Assembly: GCA_947500415.1 (NCBI GenBank)
Contig: CANMRT010000003.1
Span: forward strand, 310,001-374,000
Origin: an uncultured Roseicyclus sp.
GTDB lineage: Bacteria > Pseudomonadota > Alphaproteobacteria > Rhodobacterales > Rhodobacteraceae
DNA: 64,000 bases
Direction: 5' to 3'
The position numbers and the translations under genes are program-made. The notes beneath the pieces were generated by a model. It was not told the origin of the DNA. It saw only the letters and a program-made list of their open reading frames with translations, and ran no database searches. Below, piece after piece: positions 28,017 through 37,514 of this stretch. Every line of letters begins with the position of its first letter. Positions within the stretch are counted from its first letter, which is position 1.

Positions 28017-29207
28017 ATGTCGGATTTTAGCCGGTTCACCGGCCTGCAATATTATCTCGCCCATGCGCGCAACACGGTGCATGCGGTTTTGGACCTCCCC
28101 GGTCCGGTGACCGAGGATGCGTTCCGGGCGTTGGTTGGGGACGTCGTCGAGGCCACACCGCATCTGCTGTGGCGTGAGTCTTTACGCGATGGCGGGCACC
28201 ACAGAGATACCACCGGCGATTGGTCCGGCCAATATGCGTTCATCAGCTACAATGACGCCGCCCTTGCGCCACCTGACCTTGCCGCACGGATGGCGGAACC
28301 CTTGCACGACACGGACCGCCCTGCCTTTCGGGCGATCTGCCAAATCGTTCCTACAGCCGAGGGGCCGCGCGCCCGCATCACTTTCCAAACCACACACGCC
28401 TTGATGGAAGGCGGCGATGTGGCTGACCTATTGCGAGGTCGCGGAACCGAACGCGCGGCCCGCCCGACCGTCTCGGCCCAAATCCCGCTTGCTGCACGAT
28501 TGGCCGTTTGGCTGGTGATCCCCCTGTTTTGGATCATCAACCTGACCATGGCCGCGCTGGAGCGGAAAGATCGCGGCACCTTTGCTATGGCGCGCATTGT
28601 CATCAGCCGTGTCGACCTGCGCAAAGCCGCACGCCGTGCGGGCATCAGCCAAAGGGATCTGGCTTTCGCGTTGACCACTCACCACCGCAAAGCTGGAAAG
28701 AAAGCGATATTCGCTGCCTACTCCAACCGCCCTCCCGCGCGTATCCATCTGTGTGATGACGAGTTTTTGAGCGTGCGGATGGACGAAGTACGCATTCCGC
28801 TTTCCACGGATTTTGAAAGCTATGCCAAGGGCTTATCGGAAACGCTGCACAAACGCGGGCCAAGCCCAATGTTCACCCAGATGTGGTATCGCCGGATCAA
28901 TCAGGTGCATCGCTGGCTGCACAGCCGGGCACCCCGGCTCTACCCCAAGGCCCTGTTCGGCTTCGCGCCCTACGACGTGGTTTTATCACTCCTGCCTCCC
29001 GTTCGCGCGGGGCAGGCCTTTCCCTTGCTCGAAGGTGCGCGGGTTTTCACAGGCAGCGACACAGGCACCGCTGAAAGCTGCATTTTCGCAATGAGTAAGG
29101 ACGAAGTGACGATCAGCCTGTGGAGCGGCGCGGATCGCGCGGCCAACGTCGACGCGATCCTCGACCGCGCGGCAACCTTGGGTATTGCGGCGGAGGTTGC
29201 CGCCTAG
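28017..29207 (+). CDS. condensation/acyltransferase-superfamily-like protein
   Basis: LQYYLAHARNTVHAVLDLPGPVTEDAFRALVGDVVEATPHL and THALMEGGDVADLL, resembling an HHxxxDG-type active site. Confidence 0.55.
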   Translation: MSDFSRFTGLQYYLAHARNTVHAVLDLPGPVTEDAFRALVGDVVEATPHLLWRESLRDGGHHRDTTGDWSGQYAFISYNDAALAPPDLAARMAEPLHDTDRPAFRAICQIVPTAEGPRARITFQTTHALMEGGDVADLLRGRGTERAARPTVSAQIPLAARLAVWLVIPLFWIINLTMAALERKDRGTFAMARIVISRVDLRKAARRAGISQRDLAFALTTHHRKAGKKAIFAAYSNRPPARIHLCDDEFLSVRMDEVRIPLSTDFESYAKGLSETLHKRGPSPMFTQMWYRRINQVHRWLHSRAPRLYPKALFGFAPYDVVLSLLPPVRAGQAFPLLEGARVFTGSDTGTAESCIFAMSKDEVTISLWSGADRAANVDAILDRAATLGIAAEVAA

Positions 29208-29974
29208 CCGCGGTAGGCTGGGTCGTAGAGCCAGCCAAGCGTCGGCTCGGTCGGGCCGTTGGTTTTGTATTCTGCGCCAAGGGGCGTGGTCCATCCAAGC
29301 TTCCGGATGTGATGAAAGATGTGAGGATAGTTGAGAGCACCCCTGTCTGGCGCGCCTCTGTCTGGGACCGACGCAAACTGAATATGGCCAATGATCGGGA
29401 GGCAGTCCGTCAGCAAACGCGTCAGATCACCTTGCATGATTTGCAGGTGGTAGCAGTCAAACATGAGCTTGAGGTTTGGCGCAGCAACCGTATCTATGAT
29501 CTCTCGCGCCTTGTGGGTCGTCTGCAGGTGATATCCTGGCGCGTCCTGTTGGTTCAGAGGCTCAATGAGGATCGTGATCCCATGTGGTGCGGCCTGCTCA
29601 CAGGCATAGGCCAGGTTGTCACGAAAGGTACGATCCGCGACTTGCCCTTGTGCAAAGCCCGACATGACATGAACGGATCGCGCGTTGATGCCGCTGGCAT
29701 AGGCGATGGCTTGGTCGATCGCATAGCGCGCCGCCTCCACGCGGTCAGGCAGGGCGGAAAGACCCATCTCGCCCGCCTCCACCGCACCACGTGAAGTATT
29801 GAGGCCAAGCATGCGGAGGCCAGCATCTTCCAAGGCGGCTTTGACGTCTTCCGGCGCCGTATCGTAAGGCCAATGGCATTCTACGGCGTCGAATCCTGCG
29901 GTTTTTGCCGCAATGATGGCATCGGGGAGAGGCAATTCGGCCCAGAGGAACCCAAGATTGGCTGAGAAGGACAT
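29204..29974 (-). CDS. hydroxypyruvate isomerase-like TIM-barrel protein
   Basis: MSFSANLGFLWAELPLPDAI..GFDAVECHWPYD; ILIEPLNQQDAPGYHLQT. Confidence 0.85.
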   Translation of the reverse strand: MSFSANLGFLWAELPLPDAIIAAKTAGFDAVECHWPYDTAPEDVKAALEDAGLRMLGLNTSRGAVEAGEMGLSALPDRVEAARYAIDQAIAYASGINARSVHVMSGFAQGQVADRTFRDNLAYACEQAAPHGITILIEPLNQQDAPGYHLQTTHKAREIIDTVAAPNLKLMFDCYHLQIMQGDLTRLLTDCLPIIGHIQFASVPDRGAPDRGALNYPHIFHHIRKLGWTTPLGAEYKTNGPTEPTLGWLYDPAYRG

Positions 29975-30024
29975 GTCAGGTTGGATATCGGCCCGAAGTG
30001 GCAGTGTCCAATTACGGAAAAGAA

Positions 30025-30126
30025 CTTGGCCTTTCGGGACGTCCGCTGCGCGAACACCCTGTCGGCCGACGCGCTTTTGCTGTGCAAAAGCGCTTGGTGG
30101 AGCCTAGCGGGATCGAACCGCTGACC
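30025..30126. repeat. copy A of 102-bp direct repeat containing the tRNA-Ala 3' half
   Basis: About 96% identical (4 mismatches by eye) to 30194-30295. Confidence 0.9.
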
Positions 30127-30170
30127 CCACGGGTTTCACAGAAACCGCAAGGGTCATGCACGTGCCGCTA
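30095..30170 (-). pseudogene. tRNA-like remnant: tRNA-Ala T-arm and 3' acceptor strand without matching 5' half
   Basis: Minus strand GGTCAGCGGTTCGATCCCGCTAGGCTCCACCA identical to the intact tRNA, but upstream sequence does not form acceptor/D/anticodon stems. Confidence 0.6.
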
Positions 30171-30193
30171 GATAGGTGAGCGATGGTGGGGCG

Positions 30194-30295
30194 CTTGGCC
30201 TTTCGGGACATTCGCTGCGCGAATACCCTGTCGGCCGACGCGCTTTTGCTTTGCAAAAGCGCTTGGTGGAGCCTAGCGGGATCGAACCGCTGACC
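30194..30295. repeat. copy B of 102-bp direct repeat (3' half of intact tRNA-Ala plus downstream hairpins)
   Basis: Aligned with 30025-30126. Confidence 0.9.
30240..30262 (-). terminator. tRNA-proximal hairpin
   Basis: GCGCTTTTGC-TTT-GCAAAAGCGC directly 3' of tRNA CCA end; second copy at 30071-30093. Confidence 0.5.
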
Positions 30296-30339
30296 TCCTG
30301 CATGCCATGCAGGCGCTCTCCCAGCTGAGCTAAGGCCCC
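30264..30339 (-). tRNA. tRNA-Ala (anticodon GGC)
   Basis: Minus strand GGGGCCTTAGCTCAGCTGGGAGAGCGCCTGCATGGCATGCAGGAGGTCAGCGGTTCGATCCCGCTAGGCTCCACCA, full cloverleaf. Confidence 0.97.
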
Positions 30340-30426
30340 ATCAGTCGCGCGGTTTAAGGCCGGGGCGCGGGCCGTGCAAGTGAAAATCGACACTCACGCG
30401 GCGCAAAATCCCGGCCTCAGACCAAG

Positions 30427-30771
30427 TCAGTCGTCGTCGCTACCTTCAGCGGCAACATCGGCCAGATCATCGAGCGCGACGGTATCCTCGTCGTCGTCAT
30501 CATCCAGCACATCGTCATCATCGATATCCGCATCGGCATCGTCTTCGATGTCAATATCGTCATCGAGGATTACTTCTTCGTCCTCGGACTCCGCTTCCTT
30601 CGCTTTGGTCGCGGCTTTATCGGCGACGAGGCTCTGTGCACCGCCTTTGCCGGTTTCAAGCACAACGACCTCACCCGTGTACGGGCTGACGATCGGGCTT
30701 GCACCGAGATCGTAGAAGCGTTTTCCAGTGGTGGGACAGACGCGTTTAACGCCCCATTCCTCTTTGGGCAT
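30427..30771 (-). CDS. TIGR02300 family protein (FYDLN acid domain)
   Basis: MPKEEWGVKRVCPTTGKRFYDLGASPIVSPYTGE plus acidic C-terminus. Confidence 0.9.
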   Translation of the reverse strand: MPKEEWGVKRVCPTTGKRFYDLGASPIVSPYTGEVVVLETGKGGAQSLVADKAATKAKEAESEDEEVILDDDIDIEDDADADIDDDDVLDDDDDEDTVALDDLADVAAEGSDDD

Positions 30772-30780
30772 GACACCCCC

Positions 30781-31587
30781 TTGCATAATCGGTATGGCGG
30801 GATGCGGTCCTCTGCCATAGTGTCGGAAGACTGTCAAAGGCTTTCGGGAACCGCTTGGAATAGGTGTCATTTGGCCGCTCGTCCGCCCGTTTCAACCCAT
30901 GTGCTGCCCGGGGACCCTCCGGTTGAGGTTTTGCTGCGCCGAAACGCGCGCGCAAAGCGGTTTTCACTGCGTGTCAGCCGAGCGGATGGGCGCGTTTCAA
31001 TGAGCCTGCCAACATGGGCGCCCGAGGCCGAGGCCTTGGCATTTCTGCGCGCCCGCGAAGATTGGTTGCGCACCCATCTGGATCGTGCGCCGGACGTGCA
31101 GCGGGCCCGGATCGGGGTTCGGGTTCCCGTTTGTGGGGTGCCGCGCGATGTCGTGGCGGGCAAAGGCCGTGCCGCGCGTTTTTTGGACGGGTGCATCGAA
31201 GTGCCCGAAGGCCCGCGCGAGGGGCCGCGCATCAAGGCGCTTCTGACCGCGATGGCGCGGGAACGCCTCACCGCTGCTACAACGGCACATAGCCAGACTC
31301 TTGGCCGCCCGTTCAGCAAGATCACCTTGCGCGACCCACGCTCGCGGTGGGGCAGTTGTTCCTCCAAAGGCGATCTAATGTTCTCCTGGCGGCTCATCAT
31401 GGCCCCGCCCGAGGTGCTGGACTACGTCGCCGCCCATGAGGTCGCGCATTTGGCGGAGATGAACCATTCTGACCGTTTCTGGGCCGTATGCCGCAGGCTT
31501 TGCCCTGCAACCGACACCCAAAGGCGCTGGATCAAGCAAAACGGCGCGGACCTGCTGGCCTGGCGCTTTGAAGGAGATCCCACCTGA
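30781..31587 (+). CDS. YgjP-like M48-type zinc metallopeptidase
   Basis: DPRSRWGSCSSKGDLMFSWRLIMAP; HEVAHLAEMNHSDRFW; start uncertain. Confidence 0.88.
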   Translation: MHNRYGGMRSSAIVSEDCQRLSGTAWNRCHLAARPPVSTHVLPGDPPVEVLLRRNARAKRFSLRVSRADGRVSMSLPTWAPEAEALAFLRAREDWLRTHLDRAPDVQRARIGVRVPVCGVPRDVVAGKGRAARFLDGCIEVPEGPREGPRIKALLTAMARERLTAATTAHSQTLGRPFSKITLRDPRSRWGSCSSKGDLMFSWRLIMAPPEVLDYVAAHEVAHLAEMNHSDRFWAVCRRLCPATDTQRRWIKQNGADLLAWRFEGDPT

Positions 31588-31588
31588 T

Positions 31589-32242
31589 ATGCTGATGAAC
31601 CCCCGCCCGACCGAGACCGGCGCCGCCGTTGCCCACGACCGCGTTTACCGCGCCCTGCGCACGCGGATCATGTATGGCGAAGTTGGGCCGGGTGAGGCGA
31701 TGACATTGCGTGGCCTTGGCAAGGAATTCGGGACCTCCATGACTCCTGCGCGGGAGGCCGTGCGACGGCTGGTCAGTGAGGGGGCCTTATTCCTATCGAC
31801 GTCAGGCCGTGTTTCAACGCCTGAGCTCTCCAACGAGCGCATTGAGGAGCTGGCCGCCATTCGTGCCCTGCTGGAGCCTGAGCTCGCCTCTCGCGCCCTG
31901 CCCCGCGCTCATCCGGCCCTTATCGAGCGGATGGAGGCAATCAACGCCCAAGTCGCCCAGGTCATAGCCCGGCGTGATGCTGTGGGCTACATACGCGCGA
32001 ACCTTGAATTCCATCGCACGCTCTACCTGCGCGCACAGGCCCCGGCGATGCTGGCATTGGCGGAGACGGTTTGGCTGCAAATGGGTCCAACAATGCGCGC
32101 GCTGTATGGACGTTTGGGGCGAACCGAGGCCCCGCCACACCACAAGCTGATCCTCGCCGCCTTGAAGGCGGGGGATGAGCCGGGGCTGAGATTAGCCCTG
32201 CGGGCGGATGTCACGCAGGGGCTGAGGCTTTTGGCGAACTAG
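31589..32242 (+). CDS. GntR family (FCD) transcriptional regulator
   Basis: N-terminal wHTH (LRGLGKEFGTSMTPAREAVRRLVSEG), FCD-type C-terminus. Confidence 0.88.
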   Translation: MLMNPRPTETGAAVAHDRVYRALRTRIMYGEVGPGEAMTLRGLGKEFGTSMTPAREAVRRLVSEGALFLSTSGRVSTPELSNERIEELAAIRALLEPELASRALPRAHPALIERMEAINAQVAQVIARRDAVGYIRANLEFHRTLYLRAQAPAMLALAETVWLQMGPTMRALYGRLGRTEAPPHHKLILAALKAGDEPGLRLALRADVTQGLRLLAN

Positions 32243-32303
32243 GACACCTCCGTTGGCGGAAACCCCTACTTGCTGAACCCAGTCAGGCTTGGGACACTGA
32301 GCC

Positions 32304-32726
32304 ATGTTCATGAAGATGAAATTGCCAAGTTACGCGGCGCTTGGGGTCATCGCCCTGTTCGCACCGACCCTCGCCGATGCGGATAGCCTTTGGAGCTTGG
32401 CCGATGGGTCGATCCTGCGCCTGTCCGACGCGGGGCAATCCCGAATTGTCCGCTATGTGACGCCAAGCGAAGAGGCCGCTTATGCAGGTGAGTATCCCAA
32501 CGCGACGCTATTTCAAGGCCGCCTTAACGGAAGCACCCTGACCGGGGCCGTAATAACTCGAAGTGAGGTTTGCGGCGAAACAACCTTCCCTGTTACCGGT
32601 CAAGTCGAACAAGACCCGTTGAGAATTGTGCTGATCGGTCAAAGTATTGTGCGCGACTGCCTTATCCCAACCAGTCAAATGCGTGACGAGCGTCTTGTGC
32701 TGGACTTCATTGGGCCCGCTGATTGA
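32304..32726 (+). CDS. hypothetical exported protein
   Basis: Signal peptide-like N-terminus, ORF. Confidence 0.6.
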   Translation: MFMKMKLPSYAALGVIALFAPTLADADSLWSLADGSILRLSDAGQSRIVRYVTPSEEAAYAGEYPNATLFQGRLNGSTLTGAVITRSEVCGETTFPVTGQVEQDPLRIVLIGQSIVRDCLIPTSQMRDERLVLDFIGPAD

Positions 32727-32788
32727 GCCACAGGGGCCCCGTCAACCTCCGCGATTCCGACTTCGCCGCTAAACCCAGATTTTTCTGG

Positions 32789-34177
32789 TCAGCTATGGAT
32801 CGGCCCATCGCCACAGGCCAAAGCGGCCTCGCGCACCGCTTCCGAATAGGTCGGATGTGCGTGGCACGTCAGAGCCAGATCCTCAGCCGAGGCACCAAAC
32901 TCCATGGCCACGCAGACTTCGTGGATCAGGTCACCCGCCATCGGCCCAATGATATGGGCCCCCAGAATGCGATCCGTTTCCTTGTCGGCCAATAGCTTCA
33001 CGAACCCATCACCCGCGAAATTTGCCTTGGCCCGACCATTTCCCATGAAGCTGAATTTGCCGACCTTGTAAGCACGACCCGCCTCTTTCAGGCTTTCTTC
33101 AGTCTCCCCGACGGTCGAAACCTCAGGATGCGTGTAAATCACGCCCGGGATCACACCATAGTTCACGTGGCCATGTTTGCCCGCCGCAACTTCGGCCGCA
33201 GCCATGCCCTCATCTTCCGCCTTATGCGCTAACATCGGGCCCTTGATCGCGTCGCCAATGGCCATGACGCCTTCCACTGAAGTGCGATACTGACCGTCCA
33301 CCTCAATCTGCCCGCGATCCGAAATCTTCACTCCAAGCGCCTCAAGCCCGAGGCCATCGGTGTAGGGCTTCCGCCCTGTCGCAACCAACACCACGTCGGC
33401 ATCCACCGCCGCTTCGCTATCATCCTTGCGCAGCTTGTAGGTAACTTTTGCCTTCGTCTTCGTGGCATCCACCTTCTGTACGGCGGCACCCATGATGAAT
33501 TCCAAGCCCTGCTTCTTGAGCGTGCGCTGGAACACCTTTGAGACCTCGGCATCCATTCCCGGCGTGATGTGGTCAAGGAATTCGATAACCTTCACTTCGG
33601 ATCCAAGACGCGCATAAACGCTGCCCAACTCAAGGCCGATCACACCTGCACCAATCACCACCATCTTCTTCGGGATCTTCGGCAGGCTCAGCGCGCCTTC
33701 GCTGTCCACGACAATCTTCTGGTCGATCTCGATGCCCGGCAGGCTCGAAGGCTCGGAACCGGACGCGATTATGATATGTTTGGCCTCGTGGACCTCATCA
33801 CTGACCTTCACCTTGCCCGCCTCAGGGATGGAGCCCCAGCCCTTCAACCAATCGATCTTGTTCTTCTTGAACAAGAACTCGATGCCCTTGGTGTTCTGTC
33901 CGATAACGTCCGTCTTGTAGGCCTGCATCTGCGTCCAATCGACGGAGGGGCTTTTGCCCTTCAGGCCCATCTTGGCGAAGTTGTGCTCGGCTTCATGCAA
34001 CTGATGCGACGCATGCAGCAGTGCCTTTGACGGAATGCAGCCAATGTTCAGGCAGGTGCCCCCAAGTGTCTCGCGCCCCTCGACGCAGGCTGTCTTCAAC
34101 CCAAGCTGTGCACAGCGAATTGCGCAGACATAGCCCCCTGGGCCGGAGCCGATTACGATGACATCATAGCTGGACAT
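32789..34177 (-). CDS. lpdA: dihydrolipoyl dehydrogenase
   Basis: [57 protein letters not shown]. Confidence 0.97.
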   Translation of the reverse strand: MSSYDVIVIGSGPGGYVCAIRCAQLGLKTACVEGRETLGGTCLNIGCIPSKALLHASHQLHEAEHNFAKMGLKGKSPSVDWTQMQAYKTDVIGQNTKGIEFLFKKNKIDWLKGWGSIPEAGKVKVSDEVHEAKHIIIASGSEPSSLPGIEIDQKIVVDSEGALSLPKIPKKMVVIGAGVIGLELGSVYARLGSEVKVIEFLDHITPGMDAEVSKVFQRTLKKQGLEFIMGAAVQKVDATKTKAKVTYKLRKDDSEAAVDADVVLVATGRKPYTDGLGLEALGVKISDRGQIEVDGQYRTSVEGVMAIGDAIKGPMLAHKAEDEGMAAAEVAAGKHGHVNYGVIPGVIYTHPEVSTVGETEESLKEAGRAYKVGKFSFMGNGRAKANFAGDGFVKLLADKETDRILGAHIIGPMAGDLIHEVCVAMEFGASAEDLALTCHAHPTYSEAVREAALACGDGPIHS

Positions 34178-34287
34178 GGGGACCTCCTGAGGCGTGCTGG
34201 TCATTAGGCCAAACCTATGGAGCAGCGGCCCCCGCAACAACCCCAAGTTGACGCACTTGCCTGCATGATGCGGACAATTTCAACGGC

Positions 34288-34297
34288 TGTGATCACA
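34288..34297. promoter_or_regulatory. TGTGATCACA operator upstream of lpdA
   Basis: Perfect palindrome, 111 bp upstream of lpdA start; same motif at sucC and sdhC. Confidence 0.7.
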
Positions 34298-34306
34298 AAT
34301 GGCGGT

Positions 34307-34720
34307 TCAGGAGATGAGCGCCGCCACTATCATCGCAAGCGTTGCGAGAAATCCGACAAACCATATGAAGCTGCGCCACGGTACCCAGCCGAACGCGTAG
34401 GCCGGAACGTATAGAATGCGCGCGCCCAGATAGACCCACGCGCAGGCAACAGTGAACGGCGTCGAGGCATTACCGAGCGTCACAACAACCACCGCAATAG
34501 TGAATAAGATCAGCGCCTCGAAATGGTTGTTCATCGCCCGGATTAACCGACCGGTGCGCGGGCTGACCTGCTCTTCGATCGACCCACCGGATCGCCCTTT
34601 GTCACGCGGCGATAAGGTCTTTCCTGTGCCGACCTCCAGATTGGCCGGGATCGCCATAAGGGTGAATTGGAGGGCCTGCAAAAGGCCCGCCAGGGCGAGA
34701 ACAGTCAGTTCGGGGGTCAT
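34307..34720 (-). CDS. MAPEG family membrane protein
   Basis: Four-TM; SPRTGRLIRAMNNHFEALILFTIAVV. Confidence 0.85.
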   Translation of the reverse strand: MTPELTVLALAGLLQALQFTLMAIPANLEVGTGKTLSPRDKGRSGGSIEEQVSPRTGRLIRAMNNHFEALILFTIAVVVVTLGNASTPFTVACAWVYLGARILYVPAYAFGWVPWRSFIWFVGFLATLAMIVAALIS

Positions 34721-34772
34721 CGATATCTCCGGGGTTCACTTCGTCGGCAATGTGCGCCGATACCCCGCGGCG

Positions 34773-35300
34773 TCAACTCGCCTCGTCCGGCGCGAAGTCG
34801 AGCGCGGCCCCGTTGATGCAATGCAACATGTCGCCCTGCACCTGAAGATAGTGGCCCAAGTGGCTGCCACAGCGGCGGCAATGCACCTCGGTCACTTGGC
34901 GAACTTCCTCGATCTCGGTTTCAGACATTTGGGCTGGCCACTCGTCGATGCCAAGCAGCACATTGTCTGGCCGCGCGTGATGGAAGAAGACCCAGCCAAT
35001 CAGGCGGATGGTCTTCTGGTCGCTGTCGTAGATCGTCAGATCGCAACCGCGGCAATGATAGTGGCCAGCCTCTTCAGTTTCCCAGTAATCCGAGGAAAAG
35101 CGCGACTCTGTCCCGAACTCTCGCATGATGCGGTATTGCTCTTCTGTCAGCAGATCGCGCCATTCGGCTTCGGTGCGAGTGACTTCGTAAGCGAAGTCTT
35201 CGCTTCCGGGCGCTTCGGTGTGAGCCTTGGCCATCGGGGCCGCCAGCGCAGTTGCAGCGGCAGTCCCGAGGAAGGCCCGGCGGTTTGGGTTCAGTGTCAT
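34773..35300 (-). CDS. MsrB-like methionine-(R)-sulfoxide reductase with Tat signal
   Basis: NRRAFLGTAAATALAAP twin-Arg leader; CRGC/CRRC zinc pairs; GSHLGHY; HCING catalytic-Cys motif. Confidence 0.85.
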   Translation of the reverse strand: MTLNPNRRAFLGTAAATALAAPMAKAHTEAPGSEDFAYEVTRTEAEWRDLLTEEQYRIMREFGTESRFSSDYWETEEAGHYHCRGCDLTIYDSDQKTIRLIGWVFFHHARPDNVLLGIDEWPAQMSETEIEEVRQVTEVHCRRCGSHLGHYLQVQGDMLHCINGAALDFAPDEAS

Positions 35301-35397
35301 AGGCGTGTCTCCTTGTCCTGCGGGCAAGGTCGCACGCGGCGGCGATCACTGGGAAAACACGAAGGCGGGAGGTGCCGGGGATGTGAGAATTGCGCGC

Positions 35398-35958
35398 TCA
35401 CGCCATGGAGGTTGCAATGGCAGAAGCCAACTTTTCGGCGCGCGCATCGAACGACAATCCGCGTGCAGAGGGATGCGCGGTTTCGATATGACGCACGCCA
35501 CGTTGGCGTAAAACCCGCGCGGAATCCGTTCCCAAAGCAACAGGGATACGACCCAATATCTCAAACCGCGTAACAGCATCGAAGGAGGCGAGGGCGTCCC
35601 GGTTTGGCAATGCAAACGACCGCTCGGGCACCAAAAGGCAGAATACCGGGGCCACGTGAATATCTGCCCGGGTCATGCCGATACGCGCAAGCGCACGGTC
35701 GAGAACTCGATTGAAGGGCATGTCAGCAATATAACCAGTAGCCGCCAGATCAGCCCGGCGCAGCCGCGCGGTCGGCGCATCCAGCCAGTCCTTGCTCATC
35801 AGGAGCGGGCCGTTTAGCGCACCTGAGGACATCTGGATCGGGCTAACATAGGGGCCATCGAACCCCGCCTCGGCCAATGTCGTGTATCCGTCCAACCGAA
35901 AGCTGCGGCGCCGTGCGACCGCATCTGCATATGCGGCCGCACGCTGGTCTGACCTCAA
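35398..35958 (-). CDS. hypothetical protein, possibly uracil-DNA-glycosylase-superfamily-like
   Basis: [21 protein letters not shown] and HPSARG motif near C-terminus; overlaps sucB stop by 4 nt. Confidence 0.45.
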   Translation of the reverse strand: MRSDQRAAAYADAVARRRSFRLDGYTTLAEAGFDGPYVSPIQMSSGALNGPLLMSKDWLDAPTARLRRADLAATGYIADMPFNRVLDRALARIGMTRADIHVAPVFCLLVPERSFALPNRDALASFDAVTRFEILGRIPVALGTDSARVLRQRGVRHIETAHPSARGLSFDARAEKLASAIATSMA

Positions 35959-37508
35959 AGATCCATGAGCAGACGCCGCGGATCCTCGAGCGCCTCTTTC
36001 ACCCGCACAAGGAACGTCACAGCCCCCTTCCCGTCCACGATCCGGTGATCATAGGACAGCGCCAGATACATCATCGGACGGATCACGACCTCTCCATTGA
36101 TCGCCATCGGACGGTCCTGGATCTTGTGCATCCCCAGAATACCTGACTGCGGCGGGTTCAGGATTGGCGAAGACATCAGCGAGCCATAGACACCGCCATT
36201 CGAGATCGTGAACGTCCCACCCTGCATTTCGGCCATCGACAGCTTGCCGTCTCGCGCCCGCGCTCCCTTCTCGGCAATCGCCTTCTCAATCTCCGCAAAG
36301 CTCATCGCATCGGCATCACGTATCACCGGCACCACGAGACCCTGCGGCGTGCCCGCTGCAATACCCATATGGACGAAGTTCTTATAGACGATTTCCTGCC
36401 CGTCGATCTCGGCGTTCACCTCAGGCACTTCGCGCAGCGCATGCACACAAGCCTTGGTGAAGAAGGACATGAAGCCGAGCTTCACGCCGTGCTTCTTTAG
36501 GAACAAGTCTTTGTATTCATTGCGCAACTCCATCACCGCGCCCATGTCGACCTCATTGTAGGTCGTCAGGATTGCAGCGGTGTTCTGCGCATCCTTCAGG
36601 CGGCGCGCGATGGTCTGGCGCAGGCGGGTCATCTTGACCCGCTCCTCACGGCTGGCATCCTCGGCCGGGCTCGGCGCGCGCGGCGTTTGGGCAGGCGGGG
36701 CGGGCGCGGTCGCCGCAGGCGCCGGGGCCGCAGCCGCCTTCATCACATCCTCTTTCATGATCCGGCCATCCCGGCCCGACCCCTGCACCTGATCAGCCGT
36801 CAGGCCTTTCTCGGCCATCATCTTTTCTGCCGACGGTGCATTCTGCACATCCGCCGCATCCCGGCCTGCCGGAGGCGTAGTGTATTGGTCACCGCCGGTC
36901 TCTCCATCTCCCGCACTCGCAGGTTGAGCGGATTGGGCTCCACCAGCAGATGCGCCGCCGATCACGGCCAGCTTTGCGGATGCCTCAACGGTTGATCCCT
37001 CAGGCGCGAGGATTTCCGACAAAACCCCAGCTGCAGGCGCAGGCACCTCGACCGAGACCTTGTCGGTTTCCAACTCGCACAGCATCTCATCCTGCGCGAC
37101 CGTGTCTCCCACCGCCTTGAACCATGACGATACCGTCGCCTCCGTCACGCTTTCGCCAAGCGTCGGGACCATCACGTCGATGCTTCCACCCGACACTTCT
37201 TCGCGAGGTGCAGCGCTCGCACCGTCCTTAGCCGCCTCTTTGGCCTTGGGCGCGGCCGCCGACCCGGCATCACCTTCGCTCAACGTCGCCAGCAATGCGT
37301 CAACGCCGACCGTTTCACCCTCGGCAGCAACAATCTCACCCAACGTGCCGGCCGCGGGCGACGGCACTTCAACCGTCACCTTGTCCGTTTCCAGCTCGCA
37401 TAGCATTTCATCTACGGCGACAGCGTCGCCCGGCTTCTTGAACCAGGTCGCCACAGTGGCCTCGGTTACGCTTTCCCCCAGCGTCGGCACTCGGATTTCT
37501 ACGGACAT
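35955..37508 (-). CDS. sucB: dihydrolipoyllysine-residue succinyltransferase (E2 of OGDH), two lipoyl domains
   Basis: Two ELETDK(V) lipoyl motifs; [19 protein letters not shown]. Confidence 0.97.
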   Translation of the reverse strand: MSVEIRVPTLGESVTEATVATWFKKPGDAVAVDEMLCELETDKVTVEVPSPAAGTLGEIVAAEGETVGVDALLATLSEGDAGSAAAPKAKEAAKDGASAAPREEVSGGSIDVMVPTLGESVTEATVSSWFKAVGDTVAQDEMLCELETDKVSVEVPAPAAGVLSEILAPEGSTVEASAKLAVIGGASAGGAQSAQPASAGDGETGGDQYTTPPAGRDAADVQNAPSAEKMMAEKGLTADQVQGSGRDGRIMKEDVMKAAAAPAPAATAPAPPAQTPRAPSPAEDASREERVKMTRLRQTIARRLKDAQNTAAILTTYNEVDMGAVMELRNEYKDLFLKKHGVKLGFMSFFTKACVHALREVPEVNAEIDGQEIVYKNFVHMGIAAGTPQGLVVPVIRDADAMSFAEIEKAIAEKGARARDGKLSMAEMQGGTFTISNGGVYGSLMSSPILNPPQSGILGMHKIQDRPMAINGEVVIRPMMYLALSYDHRIVDGKGAVTFLVRVKEALEDPRRLLMDL

Positions 37509-37514
37509 GGTCAT

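Noticed and set aside
30154-30393. 79-aa minus ORF (GALAQLGERLHGMQEVSGSIPLGSTKRF)
   Set aside because: Spurious translation of the tRNA-Ala gene.
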